Shown one piece after another: positions 35,854 through 46,725 of a stretch of DNA of 64,000 bases. Under the pieces are notes generated by a model, which did not search any database, was not told the DNA's origin, and saw only the letters and a program-made list of their open reading frames with translations. The DNA is from Dryas octopetala. Lineage: Eukaryota; Streptophyta; Magnoliopsida; Rosales; Rosaceae. The translations under genes and the position numbers were made by a program. How positions within the stretch are numbered: the first letter of the stretch is position 1; each line of letters starts with the position of its first letter. The stretch is from the NCBI GenBank assembly GCA_963921425.1, contig OY992832.1, forward strand, positions 30,717,489 to 30,781,488, given 5' to 3'.

Positions 35854-37739
35854 GAAGAAACTAAGTAAAGTGAAAATAAAAAAAATTGATTTTATTTAGC
35901 AAACTACCGTTCCAAGAGTACCATACCAGATGTTCATCTTCTTATATATTACAATTTATTGATAAACAAACAAAACATAGTACTCCAGCAAATTCTCTAA
36001 ATTTTCCTTGGGTATTCCACATCATTGGTCATATTTCCGTCACCTGCACGATCTATTAGGGTGTGAGCTTTTAAGCTTAGTAGGGTATAGTGATCTCTCA
36101 TGCCCAGTTATCACATTTAATCAATGTCTCAATACAAGAAAAGAAATTCAAATAATGATTACAATTATATGCAATGAGAATGTGTGTACTCACTCCTTAA
36201 CCATTCTCGTTGACACATACCCAAGACAAACAGGCCTACACGTCCCATACAGTGCATCCTTCCACTGTATCCCCGAATGTCCTAAGTATGAGCCAACACC
36301 CATCCGTCCCTTAAGCCCAAATATTTTGAATATTATTAATTTCATTTTTCCTTCAATAATTCTTCCACAAATCATGAGATCACCAGGTACATCTCCCTTT
36401 CTCCATGGTGTCTCTAATAAATCAAGAGACCACCAAGTTCATCTCCCTCTCTTCTTGGTGTCTCAATTAATCATTTTCTTAACATTGTTCACAATCACAC
36501 TTTCCTTATGCACTTATGATTATGCATGTAAAGATAAACATTAATGTATATGTAGAGAAATTAAATTGTACATGCATAATAATTCAACCTTACGCAATTT
36601 GAGTGTATCACAGACTTTGAAAATTTCACAGTGCACATACAAGATTAATAATAAAAGCTTATTCACAAATATAATGCACTTGATACATTTAATGAAGAAA
36701 TATATAGCATCACAATTCATAAGTAATAAAGATAAATAATCACAAGAAAATAAATCACACAACATGACACAGGATCAATTGTAATATAGTCCAATCATTG
36801 GGAAAATAGAGACCCTACCTTAATTTCTTGAGCACGGGTTCCTTCTTGGTCCGTTCCTATGTGTTCGGGTCCAAAAAGTTTAAAAAAGTATAGTTTAGAT
36901 AATTAAATTTAAATTTATTTCACTCTCTTTTTAAGGAGAGTGTAACTCACACTCTAACTTAGAAGTGTTGGATTGACGCAAAACTTGTACCAATGGACTC
37001 GTATCGAAAAATATAGTTAGGAGGGTGAAAATTGGGCAAAAACGGTCGCCGGAAACAGCCGCACGCGCCACCATGCGCCGGTGGTGTGAGTGGGGGTGGC
37101 TAGCCAATCACTGTTCATCATCTCTTCAAAACAGCCCCTGTTTTCCAGATTTTCCAGTTTTTTTAGCTCATTTGTTTCTCAACTTTTGACCTATCAAAGC
37201 TTCACCAAATTGAGCAAACTTATACTTGGTTTAAAGCTCTGCATCACCTCTTTACAACCATATAAAGAACATGAAAAATAGACGGTTAAAACTCAAGTTA
37301 TAAGGCCCGAAAGGAGGCCATACGAACATGCGAATTTTCTGGAAAAATTTCCAGATTTTTCGTTTTTCTTGGTTTTTCATTTTCTTTCGTTTTCAACCCT
37401 CAAAACCTATTCCTATGGCTATAATAATGTTATAAATGACCTATTTTTAGTTTAACAACATTAAACAAAGAGGTATAAACAAAATTTGAAAATAAAAATT
37501 TCAAAAGAAAATTGCTAAGAACACCCATGGTTCCTTGAGCTCACCTTCCTTCCTATCATTTGGAGTTAAAAAGCGGCTAAACTTGTGATTCCTACAATAA
37601 AAAGAAAAACCATAGAGACAAAAAGATGTTAGTTCAACTGTTTAAGCAAAGTCTAAAAAACTAAGAAGGATGAAGTTTAACTTTGAACTCTAACTTTGTC
37701 AAATTTTTTCCCTCTCCTTTCTGTCTCTTTCTAGTTCAC

Positions 37740-37742
<3 letters not shown>

Positions 37743-37799
<57 letters not shown>
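37743..37799. repeat. (CT)n microsatellite in the Gypsy B LTR
   Basis: About 28 uninterrupted CT units. Confidence 0.95.
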
Positions 37800-37801
<2 letters not shown>

Positions 37802-38285
37802 TCTCTGTTCAGTTTTGCTACTTAAGGGTATTCTTAAGCACACTTACATAGTTTATTTATAGCTAAAATCTTGGTTAGTGTAACCATCTAATTGGCTTAT
37901 TCAGTTAAGAAGAAATGGGGCTAATCATTATTTAGATAAGGACTTATCCCTCTAAAGGGATCATCACCATTGATCTTACGCTTAGGTGTTCCAAATTAAG
38001 AGGGCAGATGGACGTTGGTGTAATCCCTTCTTCCATTTTTTTTTTTTTAAGTTGGGCTTTGTATCTTGTAGACAATTGGGAAAAAGCCCAAACTTAGAAA
38101 TGTAGCCCAATTTTAAAGCCAAAATAAAAATAAGTTTATTTATCTATTTATTTTCATTATTATTATTATTATTTTAGGACATTACATTCTACCCTTCTAA
38201 AAAAAAAATTTCGACCTCGAAATTTAAACGTACTTGTGCTAAGAAACATCTCTGGATATTTATTGCACATGTCAGATTCTAATTC

Positions 38286-41200
38286 CTATGTAGCTTCTTC
38301 TATATTCCCATGTTGCCACAAAACCTTGACTAATGGAATGGTCTTCGTGCGCAAAACTTGTTCTTTGTGATCGAGTATCTGAATTGGTCGATCTTCAAAA
38401 GATACTTGCTCATCAACACTAAGTTCTCCCCAGTCCAAAACGTGTGCTGGATCCGATTTATACTTCCGAAGCATAGATACATGAAAAACATTATGGATAC
38501 TAGAGAGTTGTTGAGGTAATGCTAATCGATATGCTACCTCTCCAATCCATTCGAGAATTTCAAACGGTCCAATAAATCTTGGAGCAAGTTTCCCAGATTT
38601 CCCAAACCTCTTGACTCCGCATCGTGGCGAGACTTTGAGAAAAACATGATCGCCCACGTTGTTTTCTAGTGGCCTTCTTCGTTGGTCTGCATAATTCTTT
38701 TGACGACTCTGTGCAGTAAGCAAGCATTGTCTAATGATCTTTATCTTCTCTGTGGCTTCTTGAACCAAGTCCGGCCCTAACAAAATATCTTCTCCCACTT
38801 CAGCCCAACACAAAGGCGATCTACAAGGTCTTCCATAGAGTGCTTCATAGGGTGTCATCCCTATACTAGACTAGTAGCTGTTGTTATAGGCAAATTCTGC
38901 TAGTGGTAGGTGGTCTTCTCAATTTCCTTGAAAATCTAGTATGCATGCCCTCAATATGTCTTCCAAAATTTGGATAGTTCTCTCAGACTGTCGGTCAGTT
39001 TGGGGATGAAAAGCGCTACTGAGGTTCAGTTTCATTCCAAGTGCATGCTGTAAACTTCCCCATAATCGAGAAGTGAATTTAGAATCTCTGTCTGAAACGA
39101 TCGAAATTGGGATTCCATGTAGTCTTACTATCTCCCTAATGTATAGCTTTCCTAGTGTTATGGTGGAATCAGTAGTTTTGACAGGTAGAAAATGAGCGGA
39201 TTTGGTTAAACAATCTTCAATAACTCATACAGAATCTCATCCCTTTGACGATCGCGGTAGACCAGTCATGAAGTCCATTGTGATGTTATCCCATTTCCAT
39301 TCAGCTACAGGTAGTGGTTGGAGCATCCCTGCTGGTTTCTGATGTTCTGCTTTCACTTGTTGGCACGTAAGACACTTTGCAACATATGTTGCTATTTCTT
39401 TTTTCATGCCCTTCCACCAGTATTGTAGCCAAAGATCGTGATACATCTTAGTGCGACCTGGATGGATGGTGTAGGTAGAAGAATGAGCTTCATACAGTAC
39501 TTCATCTCGCAATTTTGGGACTTCAGGCACTTATATCCTTCCTAGGTATCTCAATCCACCATCTTTGGGAATGGTCCATCCTTCATTTTCATCTTCTGCG
39601 GCGAGCTTTTCACGTATGGATTTGCATAATGCATCTTCTTGTTGCTTTTCAATGACTTTTTCCTTTCAGCTGGGTTGAGCAATTAAATTGCAAAGATAAG
39701 CATCATTGTTATTGGCTTCAACGTATAGATCATATTCACGAATGGCTTCTACAACCTTCCACTTCTGAATCCGTAAGCTTCCTACCGTTCTTTGAGATTT
39801 TCTACTTAATGTGTTTTCGACTACGTTAGCTTTTCCTGGGTAATAATGTAGTCCAAAATCATAGTCTTCTAAATACTTCATCCATCTTCGTTGTCTCAAG
39901 TTAAGTTCCTTTTGAGAGAAAAGGTACTCCAAACTCTTGTGATCGGAATAGAGTTCAAAGCGTTTGCCATATAAGTAATATCGCTATACCTTCAAAGCAT
40001 GAATAATTGCTGCAAGCTCCAAATCCTGTGCAAGATAATTCTTTTCATGTGACTTTAGTTGTTGAGAGGTATAGGCTATGACCTTGTCAGATTGCATTAA
40101 GACACTTCCTAATCCTTGTAAGGAAGCATCAGTGTATACTACATAGCCTACACCTCGCTCATGAATGATTAGTACCGGATCAGTGGTTAATCGCATTTTC
40201 AATTCTTGGAATGAATTCTTGCACTCCTCGTTCCACTCGAACTTTGCCCCTTTACGTGTCAACTTTGTCATTGGGGCGGCTAGTCGGAAAAAATCTTTTA
40301 TGAATCTTCTGTAGTAGCTGGCTAGCCCAAGGAAACTCCGTATTTCAATGACATTTTTTGGTTGATTACATTTCAACATTGCATCAACTTTGGAAGAATC
40401 TACTGATCTACCTTCTTCAGAAATCACATGCCCTAAAAATTTTACCTTGTTAGCAAAAACTCACATTTGCTAAACTTGGCATATAACTTGTGTTTTCTCA
40501 GCATTTGTAAGACGTAATACAAGTGTTGTTCATGCTCTTCTTTAGATGAGGAATAGACAAGGATGTCATCGATGAATACGATCACGAACCGATCCAGGTA
40601 AAGTCGGAAAATTTGGTTCATCATATCCATGAAAGCTGCTAGTGCGTTCGTTAAGCCGAATGGCATCACCAAGAATTCGTAATGCTCGTATCGAGTTCGG
40701 AAGGCTATCTTTGGTACATCTTCTTCCTTAATACGAAGCTGGTGGTATCCAGATCGAAGGTCTATCTTGGAAAAGAAACAAGATCCTCTCAGTTTATCAA
40801 ATAAATCATCGATCCGAGGCAGCGGATATTTGTTCTTTATCGTGACTCTATTCAGTTGGCGGTAATCGATACACATCCTGAGAGATCTGTCTTTCTTCTT
40901 CACGAAAAGAGCTGGTGCACCCCATGGTGATGTGCTGGGACGAATGAACCCTTTTTCTTGTACTTCCTGAAGTTGAGTCTTCAGCTCCTTAAGCTCTGCC
41001 GTTGCCATTTGATGTGGAGGTATGGAGATAGGTGATGTGCCTGAATAAACTTCTATGGTGAACTCTATTTCTCTTTTAGGGGGTAATCCGGGCAAATCAT
41101 CAAGAAATACATCTTCGTATTCTAACACCACTGGGACGAATTCAATCCGCGGGCCATCTTCTTTTTCGATCTTGAGGTTAGCGATTAAGCTCATAAAGTC

Positions 41201-41910
41201 ATCATCTTTTAAGTTAACAGTTAATCTAGGATGGTGAGTTTTCCTATCTTCATAAAATTTAAATGTTTGTCCATCCGGTGTACTTACTGTTACCATTTTT
41301 CTACTACAGTCAATAATAACTTGGGATTGTGTGAGCTAATCCGTTCCGAGGATGATATCGTACTCCAACATGTCCATTATCATCAAATCAAAATATACTT
41401 TATGACCAGTTATTTCTATCACGCAAGTTTTACATATTCTATCGATTTTTCTAGCACCTCCTAACGGAGACCCAACTTTCAGTGAAAATTTCATGAATTC
41501 AGATTCTAACCCAAGGATGGATGCAAATGACTTTGAGATGAAAGAATGTGTAGCGCCGAAGTCAAACAATATTTTAGCCCAAGAATTACATACTAGGAAT
41601 GTACCTTCCACCATCTCTAGTTCTGTTGATTCCGTCTTTGCTCCCATAGCATACACTCTTGCCTGGGCAGGTTGTTCAGAACGTTTTATACCAGGTGGAG
41701 GTTTAGGTCTTATTTGAGTGGGTTGCCTTCTGGGACGTGGTGGCTGTTGTACCATCGGTGGCCTCCATTGGTTTTGTTGTGGCGGGTTCTGAGTACGGTA
41801 CTGGAATTAAGGTGCGTGAGGAGCCGGTATGTCTGCAATTGTGGACAAAATCGTTGGGAATACCCAGCTTGCCTGTAGTGGTTACAAATTATTGAGTCTT
41901 GGTTTACCAC
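38286..41910 (-). pseudogene. Gypsy B pol: protease, RT, RNase H, integrase
   Basis: Read right to left. A CCHC remnant and protease lie at 41336-41910 (FDFGATHSF where DTGATHSF is usual; MLEYDIILGTD). Reverse transcriptase at 40442-41296 has [27 protein letters not shown] and FIDDILVYS. RNase H spans about 39666-40427 (YTDASLQGLGSVLMQ). Integrase at about 38860-39530 has the zinc-binding [12 protein letters not shown] and [10 protein letters not shown], with its core disrupted. The C-terminal part at 38286-38858 (YGRPCRSPLCW, NVFHVSMLRKY, ILDHKEQVLRTKTIPLVKVLW) is typical of the Tekay branch. A TAG at 38286-38288 replaces Trp in the final chromodomain-like motif. Several stops and frameshifts make it inactive. 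Confidence 0.92.
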
Positions 41911-43027
41911 ATTTGATCTTGGTGGCGGAAGTTGAGAAGGTCCAAACCTTGGGCGCTTGCTACTTAGTCATCCACTTGCATTCTTATGAATCCAATTTTT
42001 CCTTACCTCTGAAGTACTTCGTTCAACTATAAATGCTCGATCTACGACATCTGCATAAAGAGTTAATTTGAGGATATCCACTTTTTATTTGATTGTAGGT
42101 CAAAGACCTTCCTCAAACCTTTTTGCTTTTGTAGCGTCATCAGGTATCATGTAAAGCGCAAAACATGATAGTTCTTCAAATTTGGCTTAATACTGGACCA
42201 CAGTCATTTCCCTTTGGAAAAAGTCGCAAGTTTTACATATTCTATCGATTTTTCTAACACCTCCTAATAGAAACCCAACTTTCAGTGGAAATTTCATGAA
42301 TTCAGATTCTAACCCAAGGATGGATGCAAATGACTTTGAGATGAAAGAATGTGTAGCGCTAGAGTCAAACAATATTTTAGCCCAAGAATTAAATACTAGG
42401 AATGTACCTTCCACCATCTCTGGTTCTGTTGATTCCGTCCTTGCTCCCATAACATACACTCTTGCCTGGGAAGGTTGTTCAGAACATTTTATACCGGGTG
42501 GAGGTTTAGGTCTTATTTGAGTGGGTTGCCTTCCGGGACGTGGTGGCCGGCTGTTGTACCATCGGTGGCCTCCATTAGTTCTGTTGTGGCGGGAATGGAG
42601 TATGGTATTGAATTGAGGTATGTGAGAAGCCTGGTATGTCTGCAATTGTGGACAAAATCGTTGGGAATGCCCAGCTTGCCCGCAGTGGTAGCAAATTATT
42701 GAGTCTTGGTTTACCACATTTGATCTTGGTGGCGGAAGTTGAGAAGGTCCAAACCTTGGGCGCTTGCTGCTTGGTCCTCCATTTGCATTCTTATGAATCC
42801 AATTTTTCCTTACCTCTGGAGTATTTCATTCTGCTATAAGTGCTCGAGCTACAACATCTGCATAACGAGTTAATTTGAGGATATCCACTTTTTATTTGAT
42901 TGTAGGTCGAAGACGTTCCTCAAACCTTTTTGCTTTTGTAGCGTCATCAGGTATCATGTAAAGCGCAAAACATGATAGTACTTCAAATTTGGCTTGATAC
43001 TGGACCACAGTCATTTCCCTTTGGAGA
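41422..43027 (-). repeat. 803-bp tandem duplication in gag and protease of Gypsy B
   Basis: Two head-to-tail copies, 41422-42224 and 42225-43027, with a constant 803-bp offset. Each covers the CCHC knuckle (VNQDSIICYHCGQAGHSQRFC in the second copy), the proline-rich linker and the start of protease. The copies differ at many sites, so the duplication is not recent. Confidence 0.88.
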
Positions 43028-43490
43028 AAGTACATGAATTCACGTGCTTTTGCTTCTCGTATAACTCCAAGAAAATATTTTTCATGGAAGATCCTCTCAA
43101 ACTCTTGCCTGGTCAGATTTTATGTGTCTTGCATCCCTTGAACTGATCTCACCAATGATATGCCTGTCCCTCAAGATAAGAACTGACAATAGTTACTCGT
43201 AGTCCTTCTAGTACCCTCTGATTAATCATACTTCTTTTGATTTGACGTAACCATTCTTCTGCTACTATTGGATCTGGTATACCCTTAAAGACAAGGGGTC
43301 GAGATTTTCAAAATTCTGCTTGAATTCGCATGACTCGTTCCACTTCATCTTCTTCGTGGCGTCCTCGGTTGCTTTCACGAATCGTATTTGCCATGTTTTG
43401 AATAGCGGCGATTACTCCATCATTTCCATTCAACATGTGGTTCGCATCCTCTGTTCCTCCGACCATCTTAATAAAATAAGAGTTAATGCT
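42187..43490 (-). pseudogene. Gypsy B gag
   Basis: The start MVGGTEDANHMLNGNDG (about 43466) leads to a capsid region with a TGA near 43306, then RPLVFKGIPDPIVAEEWLRQ and LEGQAYHWWDQ in the same frame, later shifted. The right-hand copy of the duplicated knuckle (CYHCGQAGHSQRFC) is intact in 42187-42717, while the left-hand copy has lost zinc ligands (CNHYRQAGYSQRFC). Confidence 0.85.
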
Positions 43491-43544
43491 AGTTAGCATT
43501 TCTACAAAGATAAAATAATTTCCAAACTTATTTACCCTACCGCA

Positions 43545-43563
43545 AATATATATATATATATAT
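43545..43563. repeat. (TA)n microsatellite
   Basis: About nine TA units inside the Gypsy B leader region. Confidence 0.85.
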
Positions 43564-43817
43564 AATCTATAACCACACAACAAAAAGATTAAACAAACAT
43601 TTAATATCATAGTTAGACATCCAGGCATATTGTTTTTTTTTTTTTTAGACTTTTTCATCTTTTACAATTCCTACTATCCATTTTCATTATCCTACTATCT
43701 AAGTCAAAATATTTTCAAAACATTCCCCAAAATATTTCCAAAACATTCCTCAAAATATTCCCCCCAAAATATTTCCAGTTGCCAAAATCAACCCCCTTAA
43801 ATATGGTCATCTTTAAA

Positions 43818-44273
43818 TTAATTTCTAGTGCTCTCCATCCTACTCGTCGTCAGACTATCATCTGTGACTGGTGGTGGGGGTGTGTGGGGCTCGCCACACA
43901 CTAACTCTGTAGAAATCTTTGACACAGGTGCCACTGCTGCTATAGGTATTGCTTCCATAACCTGTTGTTCTCCATGTAAATTTTGTGCTACTGCTATCAC
44001 ACGGGAAATCTCATAAATCTCATCATCCATAGCCAACTCTAATGCCCCAACTAAAGCCCGAGCATGTCCTCTTACACTGTGTCGAACCATTTCCCTTTGA
44101 GATTCCGGTGCAAGGTGAGGAAACAAAATCAAGATATCTCTAATCTCATTAATAAGAAAGTTACGAGCATCCTGATTGATCGCTTCGTCATATAGCGCTT
44201 GGTGAAGAGGAGCTATCCCCTCAGGACCGATGCGATAAACCCCCCATCTATCCATTCCTTCAATTACTTCCAT
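43818..44273 (-). CDS. Leader ORF between primer site and gag of Gypsy B, unrecognised
   Basis: An uninterrupted 151-codon ORF beginning MEVIEGMDRWGVYRIGPEG and ending at 43818. It lies between the primer-binding site (44445-44458) and gag. It is acidic, mostly helical in appearance, with a proline- and threonine-rich tail (EPHTPPPPVTDDS). I know no family for it. It is intact although gag and pol are broken. It could be a 5' gag extension, a separate element protein or a captured host exon. Confidence 0.5.
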   Translation of the reverse strand: MEVIEGMDRWGVYRIGPEGIAPLHQALYDEAINQDARNFLINEIRDILILFPHLAPESQREMVRHSVRGHARALVGALELAMDDEIYEISRVIAVAQNLHGEQQVMEAIPIAAVAPVSKISTELVCGEPHTPPPPVTDDSLTTSRMESTRN

Positions 44274-44444
44274 ACTGTCAACACAATTAATTTGTCCACA
44301 GGGTTAGTAGAACATAAACAAATAATTGACTGTAAACAGCAAACAAAAATCATTCATATACATACATATATTATTTCTTTTACCTTTACCTTTTAAATCG
44401 TAGATGAAATATAATCCTACCCAATTAGTCTCATTTCTCAAACC

Positions 44445-44458
44445 TGACTTTGATACCA
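44445..44458 (-). other. Primer-binding site of Gypsy B
   Basis: The minus strand reads TGGTATCAAAGTCAG, three bases from the U5 end of the right-hand LTR piece. It is a variant of the initiator tRNA-Met site and fixes which LTR end is U5. Confidence 0.85.
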
Positions 44459-44461
44459 ACT

Positions 44462-44695
44462 TGTCACGCCTCAATCCTGAATAAAATCTAATATCTCGGA
44501 GTGAAGCGTGACTTACGTCCTAATCGCATGTTAATAAAATTATTTCTACAATTAAGACGTGAAAAGAAAATAAAAGAAAATAATTGAAGAAACTAAGTAA
44601 AGTGAAAAAAAAAAAAAAAATTGACTTTATTTAGCAAACAACTGTTCCAAGAGTACCATAGCAGATGTTCATCTTCTTATATATTACAATTTATT
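44462..44695 (-). repeat. Truncated 5' LTR of Gypsy B, normal orientation
   Basis: Matches the start of the left LTR (TGTCACGCC onward, without the MULE and Sirevirus inserts) as far as acaatttatt, the equivalent of 35960. The match then stops, and all of U3 is missing. Confidence 0.9.
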
Positions 44696-45080
44696 CTTGT
44701 GTCATGTTGTGTGATTTATTTTCTTATGATAATTTATCTTTATTACTTGTGATGCTATTTCTTCATTAAATGTATCAAGTGCATTATATTTGTGAATAAG
44801 CTTTTATTATTAATCTTGTATGTGCACTGTGAAATTTCTTAAGTCTGTGATACACTCAAATTGCATAAGGTTGAATTATTATGCATGCACAATTATGCAT
44901 AAGGAAAGTGTAATTGTGAACAATGTTAAGAAAATAATTAATTGAGACACAAAGAAGTGAGGGAGATGAACTTGGTGGTCTCGTGATTTATTAGAGACAC
45001 CATGGAGAAAGGGAGATGTACCTAGTAATCTCACGCTTCACTCCGAGATATTAGATTTTATTCAGGATTGGGGAGTGACA
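44696..45080 (+). repeat. Inverted LTR arm at the right end of Gypsy B
   Basis: The reverse complement matches the left LTR from about 36772 down to 36376, then jumps to the first 50 bp of the LTR (TGTCAC to GTGA). The arm therefore ends in GTGACA, the U5 terminus again, directly before the ACTAC duplication. The jump is at the micro-homology TGA and omits about 600 bp of LTR. Confidence 0.9.
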
Positions 45081-45600
45081 ACTACGACCTAATCCTAGGA
45101 ATGGATTGGTTAAGGAGAAATTAAGCACAAATCGATTGCGAGAGGAGACAAGTTCGTATCACAACACCTAGTGGAGAAGAGTTAGTGGTTCGTTTAGATG
45201 AGGAAGTAATTTCTCAAAACCCACTATGGAAGGAGAGCCTTGGAAGTAGAAGAACCTTACGATGTTATTTGACAATTTTATCAACGAAGAAAAAGGAGGA
45301 GATGGAAGGGTGTGAACTCGAGCAAGAGGAGCCCACAGAAGTGACGTAGTCGAGCGAGCGGTGCGTAAACTAGCTCTAAGTGCTCTACGTTGATTCTACA
45401 CCAAGTGTACGAAAGGGTACAAATCCGAGCAAGAGGAGCCCATGGAAGTGATGTCGTCAAACAAGCAGTGTGTAAACCCTAAGTGCTCTATGCGGGTTCT
45501 ACACCAAATCTACGAGAGGGTGAAAACCCGAGCAAGAAGGGCCTACAAAGGTGATGTCTTTGAGCGGTCGTCAACTTCGAACCTGCCACAAAAAAAAAAA
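45081..45600 (+). pseudogene. Gypsy A protease C-terminus, continued after Gypsy B
   Basis: The frame resumes with YDLILGMDWLRR, then after a TAA reads QIDCERRQVRITTPSGEELV, the standard end of a Gypsy protease and linker. It breaks up in a degenerate tandem repeat. The expected DVF-DLPGLPP start of reverse transcriptase does not appear. Confidence 0.85.
45319..45595 (+). repeat. Tandem repeat of about 100-109 bp in Gypsy A, three copies
   Basis: Units start cgagcaagaggagccca or a variant at 45319, 45428 and 45528, and include aagtgctctangnngnttctacaccaa. The third copy is partial and runs into an A-rich tract (45590-45609). Confidence 0.8.
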
Positions 45601-46725
45601 AAAAAAAAACAACACAAAACACAGAAAGAAAAAAATAAAGGGAATGATATTAATTTATCATGTGGCACCTCCATGCACTTATGTTGGATGCAAAATCTAT
45701 TGATATATATATATCCACACAAAATTGGATGTATATATGTAATGAGATAATGATCTTGGTTGATAGCCTTCAAAGAAGAAAATCATGCATTGCTTTTATA
45801 TAGGCGTTCAAAGCACTATCTTCACTAGATCGACATTATCACACAGGGCCAACTTAATACTCCATGATGGCAAACGAAGATGCACTGCACCATATCATAC
45901 TGCTTCATGTCATCTCTCTCAAGAGTATTGAACACTTTGATATTTTGAGGTGCAATAAGTTACAGAGAACGAAATGGAGGGCAGCTTCTTCACCTTCTCT
46001 CTCCCTATCTCACACATGCACACGCAGCAGCATCGTCTCTCACATTCACGCCAAGCTTACCTCCACCACCAAAGTCACCGACGGCCATCGCTTCACTTTA
46101 CAAAGTGATCATTGTTGTCCTAGCTAGAGCAGCGCCGCCCAAGAGCTTCCTCCTACGCTGGTTTTCTGTCCACCAACCTGCGCATTACCTCCCTCTGCCA
46201 GCCGTTGACCACCTGTCGTGCCGCTGCCAAGCTTTTCCTCGCTCTGCCACCCTCTAGCCACGTCACAGCTCCCACGTAGTTTGCTTCTTCCTGTGCCAAC
46301 TCCTTTAGTTGCTCCAACAATCCCTGGCAACATTTGTTTCAACCACCAGCCGCCCGAAGCTTCCTCTCCCGCTTGGTTCTCAGCACTGGTCCTTCACTCT
46401 ACAGCCTCCCACGCTGTTCGCTATCGCTAAGGTCGAGCTCAACCAGACCTAATGCGTTGGCTTCACCTTTAGTCTCACCACAACGCCAGAAACAACTCCT
46501 CTTGTGCACCTGTTCTCTGTTGCCGACACCGTCAAGGAGACCACGCATGCCTACAACGTTGTCGCCTCTGCCAACCCGCACCGTCGACCCTTTCTCCCTT
46601 GCCACGTCGTTGCTGTTAACAGTGACAAGGCTTCTTTCGAAGTTCCCTTATAGGCAGTGCGCACTCACAAGGAAAAAAAAAAGTTGAAGGAAAAGAGTCA
46701 AACAAGGAGAAAATATTTTTCTTTA
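45601..46725. other. Unassigned sequence inside the nest
   Basis: An A-rich start, then from about 45960 to 46670 a GC-richer tract. Its ORFs are short, proline- and serine-rich, and open in several frames at once, as low-complexity composition gives. It may be untranslated sequence of a retroelement. No gene is claimed. Confidence 0.4.

Larger units (their letters stand above)
19698..38186 (-). repeat. 3' LTR of Gypsy B, interrupted by the MULE and the Sirevirus
   Basis: Pieces 19698-19726, 25741-25855 and 35859-38186 join into one LTR from TGTCACGCC to GGACATTACA on the plus strand (minus strand TGTAATGTCC to GGCGTGACA). The inner end abuts a polypurine tract on the minus strand (about 38187-38210). 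The 178-codon plus-strand ORF at 36008-36544 lies inside it and is not a gene. Confidence 0.88.
19698..45080 (-). mobile_element. Gypsy B, Tekay-like, with U5 termini at both ends
   Basis: Inserted into the Gypsy A protease with the duplication ACTAC (19693-19697 and 45081-45085). The Gypsy A reading frame is continuous across the empty site. The internal region (38187-44461) is minus strand. The left (3') LTR, about 2.5 kb without its two inserts, runs 19698-38186. The right (5') LTR is only a 234-bp forward piece followed by an inverted LTR piece, so both outer ends are the TGTCAC (U5) terminus. Total length less the MULE and Copia inserts is about 9.4 kb. gag-pol is degenerate. Confidence 0.9.
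16310..45600 (+). mobile_element. Gypsy A, split by Gypsy B, 3' end missing
   Basis: The 5' LTR, primer site, gag and half of the protease lie at 16310-19697. The reading frame resumes at 45081 after Gypsy B and is lost in a degenerate repeat by about 45600. Reverse transcriptase, integrase and the 3' LTR are absent from the window. The LTR, PBS and gag type fit the Tekay/Del branch of chromoviruses, as does Gypsy B. Confidence 0.85.

Noticed and set aside
36008..36544. 178-codon plus-strand ORF
   Set aside because: It lies in the Gypsy B LTR, antisense to the element, and has no domain; chance ORF.
36376..36772. Independent inverted repeat unrelated to the right end
   Set aside because: Its inverted partner is the arm at 44696-45080, explained by the snap-back structure.
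44462..45080. Plain reading of the right end of Gypsy B as a short solo LTR or a separate element
   Set aside because: The ACTAC duplication pairs its outer end with 19693-19697 and the Gypsy A frame joins across exactly these points, so it is part of the same insertion.
46124..46690. Proline- and serine-rich ORFs on both strands
   Set aside because: Several frames are open at once in a GC-rich, low-complexity tract, as composition alone would give.
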